Source: Phyto melanocephala (lineage: Eukaryota > Arthropoda > Insecta > Diptera > Rhinophoridae). From it: 64,000 nt of DNA. The position numbers and the translations under genes are program-made. Shown here one piece after another: positions 44,235 through 55,899 of the stretch. The DNA is taken from positions 124,520,833 to 124,584,832 of the forward strand of contig OW799233.1 in NCBI GenBank assembly GCA_941918925.1. Reading direction: 5' to 3'. How positions within the stretch are numbered: position 1 is the first letter of the stretch; each line of letters opens with the position of its first letter. Below the pieces are notes generated by a model. It saw only the letters and a program-made list of their open reading frames with translations, did not search any database and had not been told where the DNA came from.

Positions 44235-45355
44235 TTTACGATGTATAATATTTACATACATAACTTCTTTACATATAAAGTATTGAAAGTGTGTCCATTG
44301 TTGCATAAATGAATTGTGTTTGTAAGTCCGGTATTTGTAGTGACTTTAAGTCTCATTTATGGTGGGGCAGTGTAAAGTGTTAATTGCTGTAACATGCCGC
44401 AAAATAAAATAAAAAAATAAACAATTTATTTTGCAGTTTATGGTGGTCTTTAACGACTTACTTAAACACTTGGCTGCTATCCAAAGATGTCACATCGAGT
44501 TAGGAATTAAACTTAAAGCCCTGGAAACGTTGAGGTTTTGTAGAAACTAAGAGTTTTTTTATGTCATATTGATAAGAATCAAGTGTATTTCGTATATAAA
44601 TTAATGCATTTATAACATGCTAATGAATGTTTAAGGATTCTATGTGATCGTTAACTGAAAGTGAAGGTTAAATTATTTCTTTTTGTCATGAGGAACTTGC
44701 AATATGTGCAGAAGTTATAGTTCTACCATAACAGGACGACTGAACAAAATAAACAGTGCAAATTTCACGAAGTTAATTTAAAAGATTTTTTTAATGGGAA
44801 TAGTATATGAATATTAACCAATGTTCGGAAAATCAAACATATAACTTGCTTAATTTTTCAATCATTTAAATAATTTCAAATTAAGATATATTTTAGGCAA
44901 TTAAGGCAATAATTTCTCTTGCCATAAGTTCTGCAGAACTTAAGTTTTTCATAAATGTTCTAAGTCCAAACTTAATTTTAAAAATGGCTTTGGAAAAGTA
45001 TATGATTTTAGACTTAAATATCAAAGCAATTAGTTTAACCCTTTTACTGTTTTTCAAATATAAAAAAAAATGAAAACATACTTTATAAACATATGTAGTA
45101 TTTATTGCTTAATATTGGAAATATTAAGATTTCAAAAACCTTTCTTTAAATTTCGAGACAAGAAATATGTAAGAAAAACTAAATATAATTGCAGCAGTCG
45201 CTTAGATTTCTTCAATAGTATTAAATTTGTTAATTTTTTTCAATGTTCGAAAATTCGAACTTAAGTTCGAAATTGTAAAAGTATGCTCTGAGATCTATAG
45301 TAGTAGAAGCGGCTATCAGTTTTAACTGATATGATATATATTTTATAAATATACA
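44235..45355. other. Unassigned AT-rich DNA
   Basis: No gene, exon or element was recognised. Confidence 0.4.
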
Positions 45356-45360
45356 TACAT

Positions 45361-45960
45361 TTACATTTAACACATTCCCATACATACACACACAAATAAA
45401 TGTACATACAAAAAAAAAAAATTACAAAAAAAAATATATTAAAAATAAAAAAAAATTACAACAAAAATTAAAAAAAAATTTTTAAATTTTTAAAATTTTT
45501 TTAAAAAATTAAAAAAAAATATAAAAAAATAATAAAATATAAATAATATATTAAATAAAATAAAATAAAATAAAATTTTTTTGGCACAGCTGGAATTCGA
45601 TGCCACGTTTACTTTAACCAGTATGTATGTAGGTTGTTGTTGTAATTGTGAAAAAAAACGAGGTGGTCGTGGTTTTTTGCTCATATCTCAGAAAGTTATG
45701 GGGCGATTGTGCTGAATTTCAATAGCGATTCATTCCTGGATATTTCCAAGAGATTGATACCTTATAGAGATCTAAGGAACATATAGTTGCTTCTAAAAGT
45801 TGATTTCAACCAACACACGGACAGACGGTCAGGGCTTAATCATTCATAAGCTTTCAGAAAATTAATACTTTATGGGGTCGGAAATGAAAATAGTAGAAAT
45901 TACAAACGGAATGACAAAGCTATATATACCCTTGTGCACCACTGGTGAAGGGTATAAAAA
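45361..45960 (+). repeat. DINE-1/mini-me-like copy, subtype with A/T tract
   Basis: Low-complexity alternating A-runs and T-runs (45410-45580) are followed by 'cagctggaattcgatgccacg' and 'accagtatg'. The common blocks follow: 'gctcatatctcagaaagtta', 'tggggcgattgtgctgaat', GTCY-type 'cacggacagacggtcag', 'actttatggggtcggaaatg' and the 3' end 'caccactggtgaagggtata'. The same order, including the A/T tract, is found at 57227-57948. Confidence 0.7.
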
Positions 45961-45972
45961 CACTCTTATGTG

Positions 45973-47278
45973 CAGCGTTGCCAGAAGCTTTGGAGAGAAA
46001 ATCATCACTTAGAGCAAAATAAATCATATTTTGAAGAAAAAAATCATCAACATTTTTTAAATTCAAACATATTATTACAAACGCAAAAAAAAACCAATAA
46101 AAATTTATTTAGAAAACCGTTTTCTTATTGAATAAGTTATTTAAAGCAAAAACTATATTAAATTCACATGAAAATATATATATTCATAATGCAACTTGTG
46201 AAAGAAATCTGTAGTACATTAGTATACTAAAATTGCATATCTATCATTCGAAATGTAGAAACATATAAAAGACTTGGCTGTTTTAATATAAAAAACAATC
46301 ATACATTTAACAATTACATATGTACGTATAAAAGTATTTTTGGAATCATCATTATTATAATACAGAATAGGTTTCATATTTTTAGTTATATCTTGATTAA
46401 ATTATAGTTTAACTTTAAGTATTCTTTTGAATATAATATACCCTCAAGACTGCTGTTATGTAATATATTTCTATATTTTGTTCTATTTAAATTTACAACT
46501 AAAAATATTAGACATATTAGGGTTTTGACAACTTTTGACAGGGTCGGAAAAGCTAAGATTTTGTTAGCTCTAGATATTTTTGAGACTTCTGACCAAAATT
46601 CTTTACAACTTAGATTATCTATAGTTGTAAAGTGTTCATGAAAATGGAGCAGATGTAGTTCTCTAAACTCGTCTTTTAATTTTTGAAAATCATTCTTATC
46701 AATTAAATTTGAAAAGTTTTGTATTAAACCTGTTAAAGAACTTCTCTATTAATTATTTTTGAAGGGTCAAGACATGAAAGTTTTTAAAATAATTATTGTA
46801 AAAATCAAATCGTTTTAGTATTTGCTTATACAACTTAATGTAAAATGAAGTACAATTTTCAACAAATTTATTTTTTTCATTTTCTGCAAGTTTTAAATTG
46901 TAAATTTTTTGTTTGAAGTACAAACAGCCCCAAATAAATATCTTCGTTTTGTTTTAGAGAGGATGTGGTTTGAAAAATTATGTTAACTTTGTTTATTATG
47001 TTGAGAATATATTTAAAAAAACACAAGTGGAGTTCGTCAATGACATTCAATCCGTTTTTAATAGACACTGCGACAAGCTGCTACAAAACTTTATTGGTTT
47101 AAAAATTGATTGTTGTTAAGAATCGTAGAAAAATTACGTTTTGTATTTACAACTTAAAACAAAAAAAAAATATAATTTTTAAAAATAAAAATCATCATTT
47201 TGGGGGAAAAATCATAAATCATATTTGAGCAAAAAAAATCATTAAAAATATGATAAAATCATGATTATGGCAACGCTG
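45973..47278 (-). mobile_element. hAT element A, internally deleted
   Basis: Ends CAGCGTTGCCAGAAGC and (inverted) CAGCGTTGCCATAATC share the first 11 bases. Flanks CTTATGTG (45965-45972) and CCTTTGTG (47279-47286) form an 8-bp duplication with two mismatches, as expected of hAT. ATCAT-rich subterminal sequence lies inside both ends. It carries the minus-strand C-terminal part of a transposase only. Confidence 0.78.
46441..47068 (-). pseudogene. hAT transposase C-terminal half (element A)
   Basis: The minus-strand frame from 47068 contains YILNIINKVNIIFQTTSS and, past a stop, FYIKLYKQILKRFDFYNN. It then gives FRELHLLHFHEHF, CKEFWSEVSKI, ILAFPTLSKVVKTLI and NLNRTKYRNIL. This follows the order of hAT transposases of the ZNF862/KIAA type: I-N-x-x-N-x-x-FQ, KQI-x-x-RF-x-F, FW-x-x-V, then L-S-x-x-V-x-x-L and the N-L-x-x-K-x-RN-x-L block. 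The usual SxA-x-x-ER-x-FS stretch between the last two is missing, and there are several stops. The N-terminal catalytic region is deleted. Confidence 0.75.
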
Positions 47279-47479
47279 CCTTTGTGTGTTTCATTCTGCA
47301 TTACTTTGTAGTTAGCTTATGGTTAGTTGATAAAAGTTAAGGTCTCGATACTCTTTAAATTAAAATGTAGTTAGTTACTATTTATAAATAAATAAATTAT
47401 AAAATTTTACAAATGCATATACATTATGTGTTTTATATGCTAATTTTTCAAATTGCGCTTTAAAATATGTATGTTTCAC

Positions 47480-48040
47480 ATTGCAATGAAGTAGCAAGTA
47501 TGCAAGAAAGTAGCCTATCATCAAGCTTGCAAAAGCCTTAAATTAAAAAAGATATACAAAAGTCTTATGGTGAAATTTTAAATGAAATTCTGAAACGATT
47601 TGATTTTTCAAGAGAAGATTGTAAAAATCTTGAGATAATTAAACCAGTTAAAGTTTTATGTAGTTCAGATATAAATTTGGAACCTTTGTTATTATCATTC
47701 CCAAATTTAACAGGTGGTATTGAAGAACAAATTGTATCCCAATGGAAACTATTAAGTTTTTCAAATATTATTTTAGACAGTGATATAAGTTTTGATGAGT
47801 TTTGGGATAAAGTGTCCAAACATAAAAATGCAATGAACGAAAATTATGAAGTATGAATTTTAAATTCGTCGATCTCTAAAAAAAAACTCCCTTTATATAT
47901 ATTTTTGAATCCATTTAGTTTTTTGCATTAAAATATGAAATAAAATAAGAAAAACAAATTTAATAAAATTAAAATAATTTTTAATTTTTGTTATATTTTT
48001 TCCTCATTTGGTTGTAAAATTTTTTTTTGTGGCAACGCTG
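47480..48040 (+). mobile_element. hAT element B, right part only
   Basis: The right terminus GTGGCAACGCTG (48029-48040) has the same last 10 bases as element A's right end. No separate left end was found between 47287 and 47480, so this is a truncated copy or the far end of a rearranged composite with element A. Confidence 0.55.
47560..47856 (+). pseudogene. hAT transposase fragment (element B)
   Basis: A plus-strand frame reads SYGEILNEILKRFDFSRED, then LCSSDINLEPLLLSFPNLTG and ISFDEFWDKVSKHKNAMNENYE, ending in TGA. KRFDF and the EFW-x-x-VS block match element A, so both derive from one family. Here the coding strand is opposite to element A. The dimerisation motif is not reached. A right end, CAGCGTTGCCAC (inverted), follows at 48040. 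Confidence 0.7.
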
Positions 48041-48044
48041 GCTG

Positions 48045-49040
48045 GGACATTAATAATAAATATATAAATATATTTAAAATTAGTAGACACAATAAAAAAA
48101 CTATTTTAAAAATATTGTTGACGACTTTGCTTATAGGTAAAAACGGAGAAAAAATTCAAATTTTATCAGGTTCGTCCGCAAAGCAATGGAAATTATTTTT
48201 GCCTTAATTGCTAAGTATTTGAAAAAAATATCATGTTTCTTTGAAGTCTAAAAATGTTTAACTGACATTTAAGAAAAATTCCTAAATATACAAAACAAAA
48301 CATAATTCCAACATCTTACCTCTTCCTAAAGGTGAATTGATACTTTTTTCATTTATTTGAAACTTTCATAATTTAGGTCAAATGTTTTAACATTGAATTT
48401 TTTTCTAATGGTTAAATATTTAATAAACAAATAATTTAATATTTTCTTTATAGATTAAATTAAACAAAGTTCAGTGTCATATTAATTGCAACAATTTATC
48501 TTGTGAGTTAATTTCGTTAAAAACAAAACTTTCTTAAATGAACGAACAAATTGTATGAAAAAATTGTTACAATATAAAATAATTCAAATTTTTTGACATC
48601 ATTTGACTTTGTACATATTTTGTTAAAATAATCACAACAAAAAATTTATTTAATAATGAATTATTTGTTGTTAATTACACTATCATTTTACCTATTAAGC
48701 CATCCAAAATTTAAGTAAATTGATTTAAAAATACAAGCTGTAAAACATTTTTAAATAATCATTAAACAACTTTTATATTTCTACTACAAATTTTTTTAAA
48801 TTTAATTACGTAAATTTTGTTTAAAGGGCACACGAATATTTATTTTGAACTTGAGCGGAAATTAATATGTATCATGCACAGTGATTGCATTTTAATTTCC
48901 TTTTTTTTTATTGTTCTATAAAAAATATGTTAAAAAAATGTTTAGAATGAAATCATCATTAAAATTAAATTACAAATAAACAACACTCAACTACTACACT
49001 GTGATAAATTTTAAAGTTTAAAAAGGTGTGAAAATTGTAG
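48045..49040. other. Unassigned AT-rich DNA
   Basis: No gene or element was recognised. Confidence 0.4.
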
Positions 49041-49044
49041 CAAC

Positions 49045-50105
49045 AACAAGTAAGAGTGCTATATTCGTCCGTGCCGAATCTGATAATACCCTTCACCATC
49101 ATGTGCTTGGGTATAAATACCTAATCGTTAGATTTTAGATTTCATGTAATACGCCATTTTCTTTTTTTTATTTTTAGACGCCATCTTTGATTTTGAATTT
49201 TTACATAGTGAACTGTATGCTACTTGTCCAGCCCTTTCATTTGATATCCATATTGTTGGGGTTGAAAAGATTTGTTCCGCCATTTTGTTTCAGACGCCAT
49301 CTTGGATTTTACACCTTTTAAAAGTTGACTACATTGTACTGGTCAAGCCCTTTAATTTGATACCAATATTGTGGGGGTTAAAGCGGATAAAGCCGTTACT
49401 ACTGTATTTGACTCACATATTCGCCATTTAATCTATGACGCCATCTTGGATTTTTTTCTTTTCTTAGCTAACTGTATTTTAATACACTAGCTCTCTCAGT
49501 TGTATAGAAACTGAATAGTATCGATTTCCGTTTGTAAATTTTAAGAAACCACAAAATCAGTTGTACTTTGGTGCTTATATCTCAGTTGGTTTCAAACCGA
49601 CCTCTCAGGGTTTCTAAGAAATAATTTCTAAAATTACGGTTTATAATTTGGTATCCTAAGCGTGTTCTAAAATTAACAAAATATTTTTTAAAATAATTTT
49701 CGCCTATAACTTTGCCGATTAGTGAACAATTTATCCCAAATTGTTCATGAATATCTCTAGATGCATAAATAGTAACAACCGTGTCTATCAACTATACTAG
49801 GGCTGAAATTTTACTTTTTGTGGTAGAAATAAGCGAAAAAAAGGCGGTCGTGGTTATTTGCTCATATCTCAGATAGTTATGGAGCGATTATGCTGTTTTC
49901 GAATACCAATCTGTTCCCGAATTGTTCCGATATATTGATACCTTACGCGGGTTTTGGCGATGTCGGGGGGCTTCAAAGAGTTGGTTTTAACATTTACACG
50001 GACAGACTTATAATGCCTAATCGACTCCCGTTTTCATAAGCTTTTAGAAAATATATACATACATACTTTATGGGGTCACACTGTCGTGTGAAGGGTATCA
50101 GAAGA
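49045..50105 (+). repeat. DINE-1/mini-me-like repeat, near full length
   Basis: This is the best reference copy, about 1.06 kb. The head 'aacaagtaagagtgctatat' is followed by the palindrome-like TTCGTCCGTGCCGAA and 'tacccttcaccatc'. There are three or more modules 'gacgccatcttggatttt ... gtcaagccctttaatttgat' (about 49175, 49285 and 49440). Mid blocks 'ttgtactttggtgcttatatctc' and 'tcatatctcagatagttatgg' follow, then 'cacggacagac' and 'actttatggggtc'. The tail is 'cactgtcgtgtgaagggta'. The inverted TACCCTTCAC / GTGAAGGGTA pair near the two ends fits the subterminal repeats of DINE-1-type Helentrons. It is non-coding. Confidence 0.72.
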
Positions 50106-50190
50106 AAAGGGAAAATTGAAAAATAAAATATTCGCTTTATAATTTGACACTAACCTCTAAACTTTATTAAAGTGTAAATTTGAGAATGTC

Positions 50191-51854
50191 TTAACCCTTC
50201 TGCACTCCTTGGGTCAATTTGACCCAATTTTGTTTTTCAAACGCAAAATTTTTCCCTTTAATTATAAGATATTGACCTGAAACTTTAATTTATCCATTAC
50301 AGTAACGAAAATTATGATTTAAAAAGAAAGTAATAAGATTTAAAATTTCACCCCCCCCCCCCCCCCCCACATTTCAAAACACGATTTACATACATCAAAT
50401 ATCCTTTGGGCCAATATGACCCAACAAGCGATTTTGCAAGTTTTATTCCACTTTACCATTTTTTTCCTATTAAATATAATTGAATAAAGTTCACCTTCAT
50501 TCAAAATCATCGAATAATCATTTTTTCAGTCAGATAATCAATAAAATCGCTTTTATTGAATATTTTTCATTCAAAATTTTATTATTCTCACATTTTGGGA
50601 GGGATTTGGCGAATCCCGTAAAGGTATCTCTTAAAATTTGATTTATGATAATATTAAAGTCTTCGTTCGATTTGTTTATATCACCAAATATAAAAAATAT
50701 TGTGATTAAAATGACAAATCAAAAAGGTGTAGAATTATATGGAAATAATTGGAAAAACATTGATATGATAATGGCAGGTGTTTATAAATCTAATGGAAAA
50801 AATCTTACTAGCTTGTGGAATGAAAAAAACGAAAGACCTGTTTTTCGAGCAACAATGAGTCTGAAGCGATTTGGGAGCATATCAAAGTGCCTACGGTTTG
50901 ACAGCTCTGAAGATAGAGAAGAAAGAAGACTTCGTGAAAAACTAGAACCGATAAGAAACGTTTGAGACAAGTGGTGTAATCAGCTTAATTTTTTTTACAA
51001 TCCACATAAAAATTTTACTGTAGATGAACAATTGGTTCCATTTCGAGGTCGGTGCAGTTTTAGGCAATATATTCCATCAAAGCCCGCCAGATATGGCATA
51101 AGAATTTGAGCACTTTGTGATTCTATAACTAAATAAGCCTGGAATTTGGAAGTGTACATAGGCAGAGCAAGAAATACACATCCAATCAATTTTACTTCGT
51201 ATTACACTTGTTATATATCGATATTTTCAATTTAAGTGAGAGAGTGGTGCTAACATTTTTAGACCCTCTCCCAAAGGGATGCACAATTATATGTGATAAT
51301 TTGTTTACTACATACAATCTTGCCATTCAACTACTTTGTCAGAATATTACATTAGTTGGAACTGTACGTAAAAATAAAACTTTTTTGCCATCAAGAAATC
51401 TGGATATGCACACCGTATTGCACTCTGATTCTTTGTTTTCATATGATATAACTATAGCTTCATATGTTCCAAAAAAAATAAATACGTTGTAAGAGACGAT
51501 AAAAAAAGAAACCTTAAATAATACATCATTACAACCAAGCGAAAGCTGGAGTTGATGTGCTTGACCAACTAGTTGCTAATTACGCATGACTAAGCGATAG
51601 CCTGTTGCATTTTTTTCAAATATGATAGATGTATCAGCATAAAACTCCTACGTCATATGGCCTGATATGAATCCTGTCTTGAATTTCAATAAAAACTTTA
51701 GACGCAGGCTTTATATATTTAGTAGAACTTGCAGATCAGCTAATAAATTAGCATATTTTATTAATTTGAAATTTTGTTAACATTTTTATGTTGGGTCATA
51801 TTGACCCAAAGGATCATAGAAAGGGCACATATCCAAGGGATGCAGAAGGGTTAA
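50191..51854 (+). mobile_element. piggyBac-like element with TTAA duplication
   Basis: TTAA at 50191-50194 and 51851-51854 brackets ends CCCTTCTGCACTCCTTGG and (inverted) CCCTTCTGCATCCCTTGG, 17 of 18 matching. Subterminal palindromic TTGGGTCAATTTGACCCA occurs near the left end, with related GGTCATATTGACCC near the right and GGGCCAATATGACCC at 50409. The element is 1656 bp with a broken transposase. A run of 18 C sits at 50351-50368. Confidence 0.9.
50645..51600 (+). pseudogene. piggyBac transposase, broken
   Basis: The plus-strand frames give VELYGNNWKNIDMIMAGVY, RPVFRATMSLKRFGSI and CLRFD. After an in-frame TGA come DKWCNQLNFF and NFTVDEQLVPFRGRCSFRQY (first catalytic D), with IPSKPARYGIRI and a second TGA in place of tryptophan, then ALCDS. 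Another frame gives PLPKGCTIICDNLFTTYNLA (second D) and VGTVRKNK. A later frame gives AKAGVDVLDQLVANYA (third D). Both TGA codons sit where the family has TGG, so each is a single-base change. At least two frameshifts add to the damage. The C-terminal cysteine-rich domain is not recognisable. Confidence 0.85.
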
Positions 51855-51859
51855 AATCA

Positions 51860-53035
51860 AAACATTTTACATCTGTGGAAGAAATGTGGAAACGATGTAA
51901 AATAGCATGTGTCGTAAATTTGAAGTTTCTTTTACAATTATCATAAGAATTGTTCTGTTTGCGTAAAAATCCGAAATGTAAACAAATTCTGTATCTATTG
52001 TTTTTTTTTTTATATCAGATGATAAAATTCAATGATGAATAGCATCAATAAACTTAGTGTAAACTTAAAGTCTTTGTTAGAAAGTTCAACAATAAAATAA
52101 GAAAATTAACTTAGTGGATATAGTTCAAATTTTTCTTTTTTTCGAGTATTTTGCCATGATGTAAATTTTTGTCAACGGACCGTTTGTAGAATTTTTTCGC
52201 AGACAAACTCTGAAGCTTGCATCGTAGCTTTTTGTTTTAAATAATAAAATTTAAAATGCGAAAAGGTTGACAACAAAAAGTTATTATTAATAATAAATTA
52301 TTAATAATATAAACTAGCGTTTAAAAAGAAAGCAAGAAACTTAAAATAATAAGAAAAGTAATAAATAAATAATAATTTATATTTGGGATCAGAGTTAAAC
52401 TAATTTTCACATCGGAAATATAACAGAACTGAATTAAATTTGATTTAAAATTGTAGGAATTTACAAATGTACATGTAAATATGTGAACATCTTTAATTTT
52501 CTCATCTCATTTTTTAGTCATAACTATAACAATCCAGACATCATTACTACTTAACATACATATTAATATTGATGGCTTTGTTAAATGTTTTTATTAAAAT
52601 AAACACTTACTCCACTTTTGTGTACGTTTTCGTCATATTTTTTGACAAAAAAATTTTCTATGTATGAAAACAAAGACTAGTTCTGATATTTAGACTTTGA
52701 CTATACACATACGTAGTTATATATCTTTAGAATATAGAATTTATACGTATATTTTGTGCTGCTGCTGCTACAAACATGTTGTTCACATGTGTATAAATTT
52801 AAACTGTCCTTGATATCGACAAACATACGAAATAAATTAAAAATATAAAAAGTTGAAAAAAAAAACTTGAATGAAGAAAGATCTTAATAATAAAATTCAT
52901 TAATAATGCGAATAATATATGGAGTGTCTTTATATAAATAAAATAGGCCAATACGAAGTCGTTGCATAATAGTGCTATTAATGCTAAATCATGTTATTAT
53001 ATACATTGTTGTGTGTAATTTTTAGAACAAAATAA
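51860..53035. other. Unassigned AT-rich DNA
   Basis: No gene or element was recognised. A GCTGCTGCTGC-type short run is at about 52759-52769. Confidence 0.4.
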
Positions 53036-54690
53036 TTATACCCTTCACCTGTGGTGCCAAAGGCAAATATAGCTCTGTTATTCCATTTGTAATTTCTGCA
53101 TTATTCCTTTCCGACCCCATCGATTATACATATATCTTTTGAAAACTTATAACCAGAGGAATCAAATGAGCCTTGTTTGTCTGTCCGTATGTTGGTTGAA
53201 ATCAACTTTTCGAAATATCCAGCAATGAATCGGTATTGAAATCTAGCAAGATCGCCATATAACTTTCTGAGATATGAGAAAATCAACATACAGTGCAATC
53301 TCGCTTATCGTAGCTAATAGAAATTTTGGACGTTTCGAAAACTGAGGTTTTTGCGAAAACCGAGTCTCAATTTTTTAGGACGCAAATTTTCTTTTATGGT
53401 TTAATATGGCTTCATAAACCACAAATCCTTTTTGCATTTTGGATATTCACAAGCTCTTAATGTAACACGCTTGCCTGGTCCAAATTTAGCAATCTTCAAC
53501 GAAAAAACATTCTTTCAACTGAGTACATATCTACAAAAACAAGTGAAACACGAATATTTCAGTATTCTTGGAATAGCGGTAAATCTAAAGTTAAAAAATC
53601 TAAATAAAAAATATTTAAATAAAAATGACAAATTGATCATTTTGGGAAAAAAAGTTGCAATAACTGAGGTTTCTTTTAAAGTTGCGTTAACTGAGTCAAC
53701 AATGCAAACAATTTACGAGTTGCAATAATCGTGGAGTTGCGCTTATCGAGGGATGCGGTAAGCGAGGTGGCACTGTAACTGCTTTTATTATTTTTCTCAT
53801 ATTTTTATCATAAAAATCAAAAATTTTCAGAGAAGTTTTCTACTTTTTATAGAAATGCTAAAGATCTAGGGATATTTTTAAAAAATTTTCGGAGAAATCG
53901 GTTACTAACCGACAAAATTTTAGGCAAAAATAATTTTCAAAAATATTTATTCTTTTCATATGTATATCAAGTTATTAAAGTTCCCAATGAATTTTTGGAA
54001 ACACTCCAGACACTAGAATACAAACCGTAGTCTCGAATATTAATGCTGAGAAACTCGGACAAATCGGTTTAAAACTGTTAGAGATATAAGCACAAATACT
54101 CAAATGCTAAATTTACCAACTAAAATCGTTTTTTTTTTAACTTCCGGATAAGGGACAGAAAAGATATAGATATCAAAAGAAAGAGGTTGACTAGCAAAAT
54201 ATAGGACATTAAAAAAGGTTAAAATCTAAGATTAACACCACCAGAAAATACCGTAGATACAATCAATTGTTTTATTTGTCAAATCTAGTCAATAAAAATG
54301 TATCCTCTTCAATCAGCACATTATTGGTATCAAACTGAAGGACTTGGCCAACAGCATACAGTTTAAAAATTAAAAAGTTAAAATTCAAGATGTCGTCCGA
54401 AATAAAATGGCGGCTATAAGGGTCAAAAATAAAAGTTACGACTTTACCCCCCTCATTCACCAAAATATGGGTGTTAAATTAAAGGGCTTGACCAAAACTA
54501 AACTATGAAAAAGTAAAAATTCAAAATAGCGCCCTAAACAAATGGCGGATTTGCCACCCCATCGGTATCAAGTTAACGAGTTTGACTTGTACAATACAGT
54601 TATGTAACTATGTAAAAATTATATATCAAAGATGTTGTCTACACTATAAAAAAGAAATGGTCTAAAGGGCTTGACGACAAACTAAATGTT
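53036..54690 (-). repeat. DINE-1/mini-me-like copy, minus strand, split by pogo-like MITE
   Basis: The family tail appears as 'cccttcacctgtggtgcc' (53041) on the plus strand, followed by inverted mid blocks ('aactttctgagatatgag', about 53262). The copy resumes after the insertion with 'ggttactaaccgacaaaatt', 'agagatataagcacaaatac' and inverted modules 'atgacgtccg/gcgcc' (about 54390 and 54530). The 5' palindromic head is missing. The chance minus frames here are shadows. Confidence 0.65.
53291..53775. mobile_element. pogo-like MITE, 485 bp, TA duplication
   Basis: Ends CAGTGCAATCTCGCTTATCG and (inverted) CAGTGCCACCTCGCTTACCG match 16 of 20, with TA on both sides (53289-53290 and 53776-53777). 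CAGTG...CTCGCTTA ends and TA duplication are typical of pogo/Tigger elements. Inside, a motif of the form TTGCG-TAA-CGAG recurs (about 53354, 53656, 53686, 53722 and 53737). A 98-codon frame (53432-53728) shows no DDE or DNA-binding motif and spans the repeats, so it is probably not a gene. Confidence 0.82.
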
Positions 54691-55200
54691 AATAAAGGAA
54701 ACGTTTCTTAACGTGAGCAATTAAGTATTTTTCAGTTCAGTATTTTTTGTTATTACAACCTCCCTGTAAATTAAATTGTAATTTTTTCAAATATGGCAGC
54801 ATCAAAGCGAATACCGACTGTTTGTAACAAATTAATTAGTTCTTTACAAACAAAGTGGCAACGACAAACGAATAGTAAACAATTCCTTTATACCTTAGAA
54901 AATATAATAATTTATTAACAATTTATAAACCTCACGTTAAAAGTTAAAGGTAGATTGAAACTTTTAGGTTAAAGTTAAGTTGTTATAACGAAAAACTAGT
55001 TGTCTGTCCGATAACATCCTAACTTTAGTTATCGGTAAGTTATAATAACGACCCTAAATGTGATATCCTGGCTAAGCTACGATATTGCAATATATTTTAA
55101 CCCAAAACTTTAGTAAATAAAGCGTGATTTTTTAAAGGCTATAGAAAAGTTTCAAAAAACACATGAAATTCAGAAAAATTCATGAAATCTTTCTTTGAAA
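54691..55200. other. Unassigned AT-rich DNA
   Basis: No gene was recognised. An inverted pair around TTAACGTGAG (54706) and CTCACGTTAA (54931) suggests a further small element, but the ends are unclear. Confidence 0.35.
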
Positions 55201-55221
55201 AGATAGTACGGTCCATATAAT

Positions 55222-55775
55222 TTAATGTTTGAAGATTATTTCATGTAAATGTTGACCGTAACTGCGCCTCAAATGGTTCATCCGCTTAGTCCAATTTTGG
55301 CATACTCTTTCCAACATTTCGGCCGGTATCTCATGATAAATGCTTCAATGTTGTCTTCCAATGCGTCAATTGAAGCGGGCATGGGTGTATTACATGAGCT
55401 TTAACATAGCCCCACAAAAAATAGTCTTAAGGCGTTAAATCGCACGATCTAGGCGGCAAATTGACCGGTCCCGAACGTGAAATAAAATGTTCACCCAACT
55501 TGCCTCTCAATAAGTCCACTGTTAAGTTGCGTTACGATTCGCATCATCTTTGAAGAAGTACGGTCCAATGATGCCACCAGCCCATAAACCGCACCAAAAT
55601 GTGACTTTTTCTGGATGCATTGGTAGCTCTTGCAATGCTTCTGGCTGATCTACACTCCAAAATCGACAATTCTGCTTATTAACGTACCCATTGAGCCAAA
55701 AATGAGCTTCGTCGCTGAACACAATTTTTCGATAAGAAGCGCGCGATGAACTTTCTTAACAGAGCACGCATTTTG
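55222..55775 (-). pseudogene. mariner-like transposase C-terminal half, broken
   Basis: Minus-strand translation has FSDEAHFWLNGYVNKQNCRFW (first catalytic D), WCGLWAGGIIGPYFFKDD, then a jump to VDLLRGKLGEHFISRSG and LPPRSCDLTP. A one-base stop precedes DYFLWGYVK. After a frameshift the C-terminus is EIPAEMLERVCQNWTKRM and LRRSYGQHLHEIIFKH, ending at a TAA (55222-55224). Compared with the family, roughly 45 residues around the second catalytic D (the FQQDGA region) are deleted between NRNAT and VDLL. The element ends were not located. It belongs to the same family as 42930-44228. Confidence 0.85.
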
Positions 55776-55899
55776 ATACTAAAATTCAATAACTTGCAAG
55801 CGTCGTTCGTTTGTAAGACGATGGTTAAATTATAGACCAAACTGAAGATGTTTGACAGTGAAACAAAACACGAAACGTGCGTCAGTGTTGCCAAAAAGA

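Noticed and set aside
53432..53728. A 98-codon frame inside the pogo-like MITE
   Set aside because: It spans repeated end-like motifs, and no transposase or DNA-binding motif is visible.
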